Assembly: GCF_040958095.1 (NCBI RefSeq)
Contig: NC_091227.1
Span: 18,343,776 to 18,407,775, forward strand
DNA from: Procambarus clarkii
Lineage: Eukaryota > Arthropoda > Malacostraca > Decapoda > Cambaridae
Direction of reading: 5' to 3'
DNA length: 64,000 nt
Shown: piece by piece, positions 24,001-36,000 of the stretch
Layout: each line of letters begins with the position of its first letter
Position numbering within the stretch: position 1 is the first letter of the stretch
Position numbers and translations under genes: made by a program
The notes under the pieces: model-generated
What the model was told of the DNA's origin: nothing
Seen by the model: only the letters and a program-made list of their open reading frames with translations
The model's database searches: none

Positions 24001-27000
24001 GAAAGTTGGCCGAGAATTAGGAAAGGAGAACTGATAGTGATCTTGCATCAAAAGACTAACCAGAAAACCTACTGCCATGTGATTAATTACCTAAGTGTAG
24101 TTACGGGATGAGAGCTTCGCTCGTGGTGTCCCGTTTTCCCAGCACTTTTTGTCATATGTGGGAGGTACATATTTTTAGATAAGGAATGCTAAGCTGGTGT
24201 ATGATCTTGCACAAACTGATATAAAAATAAGAAGGGTTTGGTGAGACAACGAAGCAACAATAGTTTTTAATGACAGAGTTGTATTGTGTGAATACATTTT
24301 GAGAAGGAAAAGTCAACATAAAATAAAATATCGAATCATAGGAAATGACCTTTTCTGTGGGTTCCAAGTACTGTAGCTTCTCAAATTTGGCTTTGATACT
24401 ACCAAACCTTGGCCCAACACACCAGGCCCCTGAGACCTATCTGCCGGGAACAAAATCTGGTTCAGTATTAGACAAGTCGACCAGGGAATCAGAGATCAAC
24501 CACAAACTGGGAAAAAATCCATCAGAAAGCATAGGTGCAATAAATCAAGCAATTGCTTAAAGGAAAATGGTTACCCAATAGGTAAACAAGGAAAACAATC
24601 TGACTGACAAACCCTGACTGACCTCCACAAGATGGTAGCAAGCTTGCCCCCTCAATCTAGAATTACCCCATGCAAAACCTTACAACCCCACAAGCAAATA
24701 AATAAAGTCATGTGCCAAAGTGTGGCGAGTCCAAAAATCTTTCAACAAGGAACTTCTGCTGGCCAATATCATAAGGGCCAACAGAAGCCTTGAGGAATGA
24801 AATCGGCAAACCTTTGCATAACCTCAAAGTAGGACAGTCAGCTAGCCGGACCAAATCACCATGCAGAGGACCTAGGAAAAGCAGGCCATATCAGAAAACA
24901 AAGAATGATCAAGAAAGCCTGAGAAAGAGGCAAGGACACATACACTCCCCCTCCCCCCCCTCCATCAGAATGTCAATTAGAGGATCTGTCAAGGCTGTGT
25001 AATGGGACTAAATGATAATATAGGCAGCTAGTGGCAAAGCAAGAAAAAACAGGGTACATAAATTAAACTATTTGCACGGTGCAAATCAGTTCAATTCCAC
25101 AGCCCAGCTCTAAAAATTCTCATTGATATATCATATTATTGTGATTTTATTGTGTAGGAGAAATATGTTTAGGATTGGGGCAGGGTAATCTTCTTCCTAA
25201 GTAGGTAGTGCCATCTAATGAAGGTTGTGGATAGTGGGCAGGCATTTCATTCATCAGATTAGTGAGAATGGTATTTGGTAGCATTTGGAAGGGCTTTGAA
25301 TTTATTGGACTGAATCTTCGAGATCATCTTTAGCTGGATGGGTATTGTCCAATTTGTCCCCAGTACCAGTATGGCCTGACAGAAGCCCTTAAAAAAATCT
25401 CTGCTATGCTGGTGAAGTGTATTACCTTGCCTTAACTCTTCCACGTCTTGCCAATAGGATTTTGATTATGGGGCAACTGAATGCAATGGCTCGGAAATAG
25501 GAAAACAAAAAATATGAATGACAATATGTACTGTTTCAAGTTCATGAAAAGTAATTTTACATAAAACTTTAAAAGTAATTTAAAATCACATGTTAAATTT
25601 CAGATTTTTAACAAGTCCAAGATACATAAGAATATTGATAAATGTATACAAGGCAATGTTTGAAAGTAGAATAAAAGACAAAATTGATAGTATGAACAAA
25701 ATAACAACTGCTTAACATGAAATGAATTAAGCAAATGAAAACAATGAAGAAAGCTTTACTAACATGTCAGACATGAGCCTAGCATCCTCTGCTCTAACCA
25801 CTAGGGTGCGAATAACTCCCGAATGATCCGCCATTTCTGCCGAGAGACGCTGACGGGTAGCATGGTACTCCTCAACACGCTCCAGCACTGACCCAAGCTG
25901 CTCCAATTCAGATGGGAAGTCTGCCTCCACCTAGTTATAGAAATATCATTTGTTATTATTTAATAAAATGTTAATAAAAATGCAGAATACACTGGTATAT
26001 AGCCTTGAGTACTAAAAACTTAAATAAGGAGAAATAAGGTCACAGGTAACCCAAACATTGTATATTATTTTACAGTGAGGATTAATATATGAAAAGTTTG
26101 ATTATACAGTTCAGTAAGAGGTGAAACAAATTAAAAATAAGGAATGTATGTGTACAGAGCTTTAATTGTAATATCTAATTATAGTACAAGGGTTAAAATA
26201 AAAGCAAGATTTTGAGTCAAAGCCAAGTAATGTTAAAAATACATCTGGTAAAGCATCAGAACTTGGAAGCAACACAGTGAAATTCACTCAGCAGCACCTA
26301 GTCTCTTGGAAGTTCACGTGCACCAAAGGGATTCAGTCCTTGTCATTAGACTGTTATAATTTGTTCAAAATACAAAGAGAATTGTACTGCTGGAGTGAAT
26401 CCATGAATTTGGTGAACTGGCATTCACTATGAAAATGTAAACAAAATTCACAAAAGATATGTTTAGTGTACCTTATCCAAGTGATTTTGCTACCAAAATG
26501 TGCTTGGATCCACACTGAATACTGCTCACTTGCCAGGGTCTAGCTGACCTTTATTCCACTGTGAAGGAGCTTATCAAATGGTTTTCTACATTTTATAGTT
26601 AGGGAGGGGGAGACAGATAAGAGTTCTCTCAATCCACAACTAAAAAACCGAGCCTCAAATAAAATGAAATGCCTCTTTTTGGTAGAGCCCCAATGGCTGA
26701 CTAAAGCTATCTCACCGAGATTGATCCTTTCTAATGGGTCATATCAGTTGCAGAAGTTCTGTTTGGCCTACTGGAGACCAGAGCCAGAACCTGGCCCCCC
26801 TTCACAGAGGCACAGAGACAGTGATAATCAGCCATCTGACCAGGAAAGCATCCAGAAAATCAGTGGAGCTTTGCATATAACTGCAAGATTCACAAAAAAC
26901 GAAGCATTGAAACCTACAGACAAACCTGGAAGGGAGGAGGGTAATCAGGGAGCCATTGTGACTATCAGAAAGAGGCATTTCATTATATTCAATGCTAGGT

Positions 27001-30000
27001 TTCTAAACCCACTGGAGATTCCCAGAAGCTAAATAACCACAAAGAAAATGCAGGACATACCAGGGGAGGACAATTGGTAGCAGGTTATAAAATGAACAAG
27101 AGATCCCGGATGGGAAACACGCTCATAGTAACACAAGACTGACTGGGACCAGAAACATTAACCAAATACCGGGCTGCCAGAACCCTCTTAGACTGCCCAA
27201 ATCCCCCAAGCCTGAATATTCAACCTGTCCTCTCTAATAATACATTGCATTTTGACATATAAATCCCAAACAGCCAACATATGATGTACTATAAATTATA
27301 GTGGCTCGGAAAATTGACGGGCTGTCTTGTTTTCTATCTGTGGGTCCTCAGTTAGGTTAGGTTTGGCCAATTTAACTCATCATTTTTATGGTGCTGTGGC
27401 AACTCGAGAGGGTGGGCTGAAATATCAGCCCAGGACATGTTAGAGAAGACTGGTGCTTATGCAGCAGTACTTGTGAAAATCATAGAGCCGAGGGTAAACT
27501 GCAAGCTGGCTAGACTTGGTGACAATGCCGATGATCTGGGAAATGCAGGCCATGGAACACGAGGGAAAGGAAATGGTTAAACCAACAATGTGTCAACTAA
27601 GACAGAACTGGTGGTATCCTGAGGGTGCCTGGCAGCTGAGTGGACAGCGCCTCAGATTCGTAGTCCTGAGGTTCCGGGTTCGATCCCCGGTGAAGGTAGG
27701 GAACAAATGGGCAAAATGTTTCTTTCACCCTGATGCCCTTGTTACCTAGCAGTAAATAGGTACCTAGGAGTTAGACAGCTGCTACAGGCTGCTTCATGGG
27801 GGGGGGGTAACAAAAAGGAAGCCTGATTGAGGACTAGGCCGCGGGGAATTTAGTAATTATCAGGAGGGAACGCCAAGCCAGTATGACTATCCAGCAGGCC
27901 GCGGGGAAACTAAGCCCCGAAATCACCAAGATAACCTCAAGAAGATCCTACTTGGGATATCCTAAACATATAGCTATTTTTCACAAACCTTTTAAATTTG
28001 ATATGCACACAAATGTTTTGCCATCGACTTTTCTGGAATACTTTCCACAAGCAATTCAAGGGATTACTATACAAAATAGACATCACTGCACATCACTAAT
28101 CTACAAATTAAAAGCATCTTTTTGATAACTTGTAAACTGCAGAAAAATATATGCTTTTTAAGATGTAAAATCTTACCTGCAAGTCCTCCAAGTTAAGATA
28201 ATTACTAAGTGTCTGCATGATATCACCAGCCAAGTCCATATCATCCAAGCGTATAGTGATCTCACATTGTGGTGTGGCCTGAATAATGAGTGGCATATTC
28301 GAACGCAATGACAGAAATGAGACATCAAGTCCTCCTTCTTCATCTGCTTGTAGATCATCCAGGAGCAGAAAGCTTGAATTTATCCACATAACAATCTGGA
28401 AAGAAGTAGAGATGTAAAATAGGGGATACCTTTCATTGTATCATAATATAGTCAAGCACATCTATCAGTGAACCAAACACACAAATCTTGACATCGATTA
28501 TTTATACAAGCATGTCAGACATATAATGGATGTTATGGCTAAATAAGCAACTGACAACAAAGTACAAGTTACAATAACTAATAAAATATGCTACAGTGGT
28601 ACCTTCGTTTACGAATTTAATCCGTTCCCAGAGATGGCTCGTAACCCGAAACAAAAAATTTTCCCATAAGAAAGTGTAAATTGAATTAATCCGTTCCACA
28701 CTCTCAAAAATATTAACTTCAAAATACATATCATACATAACAAGCACAAATATTTTGTACTATAGTACTGTATATACAAGTTATAGCTTACCTTTATTGA
28801 TGACTTTTGTTGATGTATGGAAGACAATGAGGAGATGGTTGAGGAGAAAAGGGGTTAGTGTTTGGAAGGGGAGTCTCCATCCATTATAACATCAGGCAGT
28901 GATGACTTCTCTGGGGTACTCTCTCCCTTACGTTTTGCCTGCATACCACTAGGACCTGGTTGTGGCTCACTGCTTGTTTTTCTCACTAAGAACCTTTCCA
29001 AAGAGACTTGTTTTTCCCATCTTAACACTTGTCAGTAGTGAGAAATCACATTGTCATTAAAAAGGTTAATGCAACAGCCTGCTACAGCTTTATCTTGGCG
29101 CGTCTTTTCAGCAAAACTTTCCAGTTCTTCCCATACTTCACACATTTTCTTAATGAGGAAGGGACATCCTCTACTGCTCTACTCAACTATTTTCTTAGGT
29201 TGAACTTTACTACTGACTTTTTTGGGACCCATGGCATGATATATAATAATTACAGTACTTTTATGTTTAGAAACCCAAAAAGCTGAAAAACAATTAAATT
29301 CTTTACAAAGAATTCAAGCGCGATTGTCACTACACGGGAGGCACTGTTAAACTGAGGCACAGTCGCCCATTCCACCAGGAGTCACACACTCGTTCGACTC
29401 ATACGTGTATCAACAAACTTGCAACTCGAGGCAAAGCTCGTAACCGAATCCAATTTTACAAAGAAATTAAGCTCGTAACCTGAAAAATTTGTAAATAGGG
29501 GCATTCGTAAGCTGAGGTTCCACTGTATATAAATTTGACCCAATAAGAGCATAACAAATGTATGCATCCTACATTGCCATTCTCTAATCTGTTTTCTTCT
29601 GAGGTCTCTCAAATCTTTGGTATTCTAGTGACACTTCAATGTCCATATTATAATTTTACAACTATGTCAACTGTATTCTCAGAATAAAATATGGAACATA
29701 CCCTTGCAACGCGTTCAGTCAGTTTGAACTTGACATATCCCTGAGGCTGGTTGACTGCAGTGGTACAGAGAGCATACATTGAAAAGCGAGGAAGTTGACG
29801 GGTCAATTCAAATACATGATAGTGTAATGACCCTTTGTATCCCACCATGGCCTTGATGTGAAGATCGACTGGAACATCCTACCACAAACAAAAACTCAGT
29901 TTCACTTAACATATAAATTTGAAATTAATAAAGATCAAAATAAATAAATGAACAAAGCCCCTGGATATTTAACACACTGCTCAAACCTGTCTCACCTGTA

Positions 30001-33000
30001 TAAACTCTTTAACTAAGAGTTTCTAAATAAAAAAAGGAATATATATAGATATTAAAAAATAAACTTTACTATGTAACTACTGTAACACAAATTCTTAAGA
30101 GGTTACACAATTTATTGCTATTTTATTTTATCACATTGTCCTAACTGCAGTGTCCCTCTTACAGTTGTGCATATCCTTGTTGAATGTCCTGACTTCCCTA
30201 ATACTACAAAACCTTCCTTGATACCAAGACTGTTTTTACACAACTGCCCTTCATATTACACAAGGGGTAGCCATCAACTGCAAAACTTGTGGTAAGCACA
30301 TTGTTCACAATGGAGTTAAATTTACAGAATGTAGTGCCATCAACTCTTCTTAAAATACATAGAAAATTCTTAAATATTATGAACCAAAATCTATAATCCA
30401 TTCTCCAAATGTACATACAGTATTTTTAATTAATTCTTCACACAAATCGCTGACCAAAATCCCCCAGGGGGGATCTTAAACAAGCTGCTGGCTTCCTGTT
30501 CCTATCAAGGTCACTATTGATGGTGACCCAAAGGTAAATGCTGGTCGGTCAGATGAATAATGCCCCCTTCACTGGGAAGAAACATACCCAGGCACTCTCT
30601 CTCTCTTCGTGCTGCAACAGCATTATAACGCAGGTGCAATGCCGAGAACTCACTGTCCAGGTGACGTGCAGAAATCATGGGCAGAAGACAGGTTGGTTAC
30701 GAACAGAAACCGAGTACAGTGTATCTAAGAAGCAGGTTCACTTTCCAAGAAAAGTGGAGCATTAACTTCAAAAAAATTAAAAATTTAAATAATCACTTAT
30801 GACTGTGGGTGTTATTGTATTAATAATTACTGTTCTTACAATGGTGGTGGTGGTGTATAATAATTACAGTTCTTATGATTATTTTTGCATAATTATTTTT
30901 AATTATAATGATTATTTATGTCTATAATTATTTTTATTATGACTATGGTCTTGTTATATAATAATTATTCATGAATGTTGTGGTGTTGTATAATGTGATA
31001 AATAAAATATTGGCATCTGTATTGGTTATAAGTAGAAAAAAAAGCTTATTCAAAATCTATCCAAAGGTGTAATAAATTCATTCACCTTGGGAGGGTATAA
31101 AGGGACCCTTATGTTGCTGCTCAGTGTCGATTCTCTCGGATGAAACACATGGCTTTCCCCTTCAAAGATACCTTCGGCAAATATGATGACAGCACGTATT
31201 ACAGTGTCATTTGTTGTGGCTAGAGCAATCTCCACGTGAGGCTGGTAAATGTAAACAAAAAATTCCAGAAATAATGATTAAAAGTTATTATGTTTCATAT
31301 AAGTTCTTAGTCCCGTAGCCTTGAGGCCACGGGATTAAGCTGATGCTGATACTTCATAACCACACAAAGTCCTTAGAGCTAGAAGCAGATACACTTTCTA
31401 TATATACTTACTGGCTTATTTTTCTCTTCACTACCCATGTTAATAGCAAGCCCAGTCTGAAGTTGAGTGTTGGCCTGAAAAATAAAATGAAGTCCATAAA
31501 ATAAAATCGCAATGAGAAAAAATAATTATTCTGCACTACAGAACCTCTCAAGAAATACAGTCAGACACGGCCCTGCTGTTCACTTCATTTGGACAGCTTT
31601 ACTACATTGTTTCAGTTCAACTCAGCCTTCTCTATACACTAGTTTATTGGTTAGCCAGCTCCAGTTAACTACACACTGCGCAATTACCTAAGGCTTGATA
31701 GCCCCAGTACTATAGCTTGGAGATGTGTGGAGGAGTCCCTCCTCATACAAAAAACTAACAAAAATCCTTGCCTATATTAAGGGAATAATGTCATCAGAAC
31801 CCAGAGAGGAATTAATGACCATAATTTATATGGTGACAGAAAATACACAGTAATTTGTACGAGGAAGAGGTGATCAAGAGATCTAAAAATCCTTAAATAG
31901 AACCGAGGAGACTGACATGTCATTAAAGGAATTTTAAAGTTCGTAGAGTCCAGAACTGTCTTCAGAACTTGGCATATGATTGATTTTTCCAATGTAAACC
32001 TTTTCAAACATTAAAGACAAAGCCAGACAACAACAAACAAGCTTTAACTAGGGTTGCCAAAATAATTCAGATTAAAAGACTCGTGTTCTTCATGTCAATC
32101 TAACTCTTCAGTTATAACCTAAACTAACAATTCTGCCTCCTCAATTCAATTAACAATACCACATACACCTAGCAGTTTGTATGGTGAGCAACATACTGCC
32201 CCTTGGTGAGTATTCTTATACAATATTATTTCAGAGTGTACTGTGTACCTGAATTGTGATATTTTTGGATATAAATATTTTGCAAGGATGAAAGGGTATG
32301 TCGCCATATTCCCACAGTTGCCACATTCAACGGCATTCCATACCTAAAGTACTTGGACAGCAGGACAGTGTCTAATACAGTTCTGTAATTTTCATGAAGA
32401 TACATTATCTCAAGTTTCAATGTCTTAGCTTTAGCTGGATGATGTATAATTTACACTGCTGTTTGTCTCTGATCAAAGTTTATTGCACCTGCATAACATG
32501 TTAAAATTTAGTAGTTATCAAATAGGAACTTACAGGTATGACTCCAACTTGGTCCCCAGCAGTAGAAGGTTTCCCGAAGAGCACCTCTCCAGATGATCCC
32601 ATGCGCTGATTTTCCTCATAGTTTTTCAGCTCCAGCAGAAGATTGTGGCGTCTCTGACTCAATTCTCGGATTGTTTCTTGTTCGACATTCACATCCATCA
32701 TGGAATACCGACTCTCAGGTGAAGAAGACTGGTAACCACGAACTTCATGGAAAAGAAATTACCCAATTGCCATTTTATATGGATTTTTGTGAAAAAGTTT
32801 TACCTTAGTTTTTATATATATACCTTCCTGCATTTTGCATTTTGAATTTTAAAATATGTTACTTTTGCTAAACAAGCTATTCCATCACTCTAAAGCTCTA
32901 CAATATTTATTTTTCTAGACTATTCCACTCAAATACTACCCAAGGCAAAATCCATCTTGATCCCAAGACACGGTTACATCTATGCCAACACAACATGGAT

Positions 33001-36000
33001 CTTGTCAAATATCATGATCAAATGTCACAGTGCTAAGTGCTAAGGAGACACTGGAAAAATATTTTCATCCCAGTGGGACTGCAAAATGTTCACTCATAAG
33101 CACTCAAAGCCATTTTAAGTCCTACTTAGTATCACAAAAAAACAGCCCAGTAGTGCTTCCACAAACCACTTGCTTACAAAACTTACTGCTATCCTTGGCT
33201 GCCACCAGATGGCAGCACTCATGCCAACAGCTTTATTCCTCCCAATGAGGGATGGGAGGAATCAAGACTGATTTAAGTGAATGGACTCTGGTGACCTGTT
33301 ACAGGTTACAATTATTTGCCACCCGGTGCTGTTTGCTATGGCACACCCAACACCTTAGCGAGGCTCGGTAGGGTGACTGATGCCTATTCATTCCTAATTG
33401 AGAAGGTACTCTAGCCTGAGGTGCTATGTGAGGATTTGGTCTGGTTCCCTTGTAGCCATTGAAACCTTAACTACTCACATCTGAGAGACATACCTCTGGG
33501 TAAGGGGATTTATTTTTTTTTATCCAAGTCCATTTTGGTATGTTGCTTCCTCATTTCTACCTCAAGTCTTTATGCTGAGCAGTCCACATTCCTGGGATGT
33601 TGAATATGTTGGCTATCAGCCTATCTCAATTAAGCCATTCAGACCAAAATTCTGAAATCTAAATTAAACCAAAATGCTTCATCCAAGTTAATATACTGTA
33701 CGGTATATTAACATAAAATATAAAATTCACACTAACCTTCTCCATCAACAGAGCAACAAATAAGCTGATTTTTGCCATCCATGCGGTAGTCTCCTTGCAC
33801 AATACCAGCTATAGTTGACTGAAAGTTGTCCTGAAATGGAATAATTTCTTTAATACAAGTCACCTCAGTCATTTAACCATTTCAGCATCTTAAGACCCTG
33901 CCCCCACATGCAGTAATAATACTGCTCAACCCCAAGCATTGCTCATCATATGGTTTTACTACCAGACATTGCAAAGAAAACAGTTGAAGATAAACTTTAT
34001 TTAGAGGTAATCTTAGTGCCCATAAAGGCTTCATCAAAGCTAGCAAAGACATGCACACATAGAGCTAGTGCTTATAAAGGAAAAATGGGAAAGGTGTGGT
34101 CGAGGTCGGAAAGGTCAGGTCGAGGTCTGGAAGGTCCGGAAGGTGTGGTTGAGGCCGAGAAAGTGTGGTTGAGGTCGGGAAGGTGTGGTTGAGGTCGGGA
34201 AGGTGTGGTTGAGGTCGGGAAGGTGTGGTTGAGGTCGGGAAGGTGTGGTTGAGGTCGGGAAGGTGTGGTTGAAATATGCTACCTGGAAACAGGTGCACAG
34301 GTAAGACAATGAAACATAACCTGACCTTAAATACAACTTCTCCACTACGATCATTGCGAGCATCCATCTTCCCATTGCTCCAGCCAGTGATCAGCTCGGG
34401 AACACCGTCACCATCAAGATCATAGCTGTAGATTGCAATTGCCTGGTTCTTAGACTAGGAAAAAAATAAACAAACATTATTTATTAAAGCACAGAGAGAA
34501 CAGTATAAAAAATTAAGTTTTAATTGCATAAGAAAAGCTAATGTGTGAGCAGTACACTCAAATATTCCCTAAGGTAAGGAAGACAAGTGACATTGTCTAA
34601 AATAAAGATTTTTCTTTGACCAGTGCTTTTCTCATGGGTACTGTTTTCAATGTGAAATTATCATTTGCGTGATAAATATACATATTTGTAAATACACAAA
34701 CAATGTATGTATAAATGATGAGAGATAGAATTTGACATAGGTCATAGAGTGATAAAACTAAAATTCTTATGCATAAACAAGGCAAAATATATGCATATCT
34801 TATGCATATGCATATCTTATGCATAACAAGGCAAGATATCAAATTAAACATGTGAAAGAAGACATAATAAATAACTTATTGTTTTTAAATAAGATACAAT
34901 AACCATCTCATAATAAGAAATAAATGCAATAAAATAAATGGTACTTTTAATACATTATAAATCACCTTAATTCTCCACCACCTTGCCAGCTTTTCATAAA
35001 CTCCAACAGTACCATTGGCAAGGGCATAACCAAAACGAGAACCTTGCATCGGGCAGAGTGCCGTCACTGCTTCCGTTTCCGACATCTCAAATAAAATCTC
35101 TTCTTGTTTGAAAACTCTGATTTCAAAATCCTCCGAACCTACCAAAAGCTGCAATAGAAATGAATAAATATGGAAGATTACTGTATATATTGTTGTACAA
35201 ACATAACTTACCTACTTAAATTCTTGATAACACTGAAGGAAAAAGATAAAATTTCTCAGTATTTTAATGATCAACAGGTGCTTCAGAGTTTACATAATGT
35301 AGGTTAAGTGTATACATCCTTACTATGGTATACTTGTAAATATACTTGTATATTTACAGGTGCCCACATGAGGCACCTGTAAACATATAGCCCACACATG
35401 ACACCTGTAATCACCTGGCCCACAGTATAACTACTCTACCAGCAAATGTACAATACAACAAAATCTAAAAAAGAAACGACCCTCTGAAACCCTTTCAAAA
35501 TTTCCATACTGATTTACAATAAAAAACTTTTAACATTGGTGTTCTTACCAAAGATATTGCTGCTTACCTCATTTTCTCCATCTCCATCAAAATCTGCCAG
35601 TGTTAATGATGAAACATTATCACCAGTCACAGTCCAAAATGGATCATTGCCCTCACTGTCAAAGCCATGGATGGAACAGTTTCCTCCAATGAGAGCCAGT
35701 GGATATGTATGATGGCCCAACTGACCAATAGTAATAGCATTTGCTCCATCTGATACCTGTTGAAGTAAATTACTATTAATTTTATCTTCACGAGAATAGC
35801 GTTAACTCTTCAGGCGGAAAAAGGCAAAATATAAAATCATGTCTTCTGAATATATAAACTATTGTAATTGTATGTACTGTACTTTCTTGAGAGAATGGGT
35901 TGTAAGGTGCATGTTCTCAGTGGTCACTCACCTAACTCTGTAACTTGGCAGGCAAAGTCTATAATTGCCTGTGAAACAAAAACAAAACAAAAAAAATACT

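Noticed and set aside
34065-34375. Minus-strand frames rich in Thr-Phe-Pro-Thr
   Set aside because: 20-base minisatellite read through into BBS2 exon 5.
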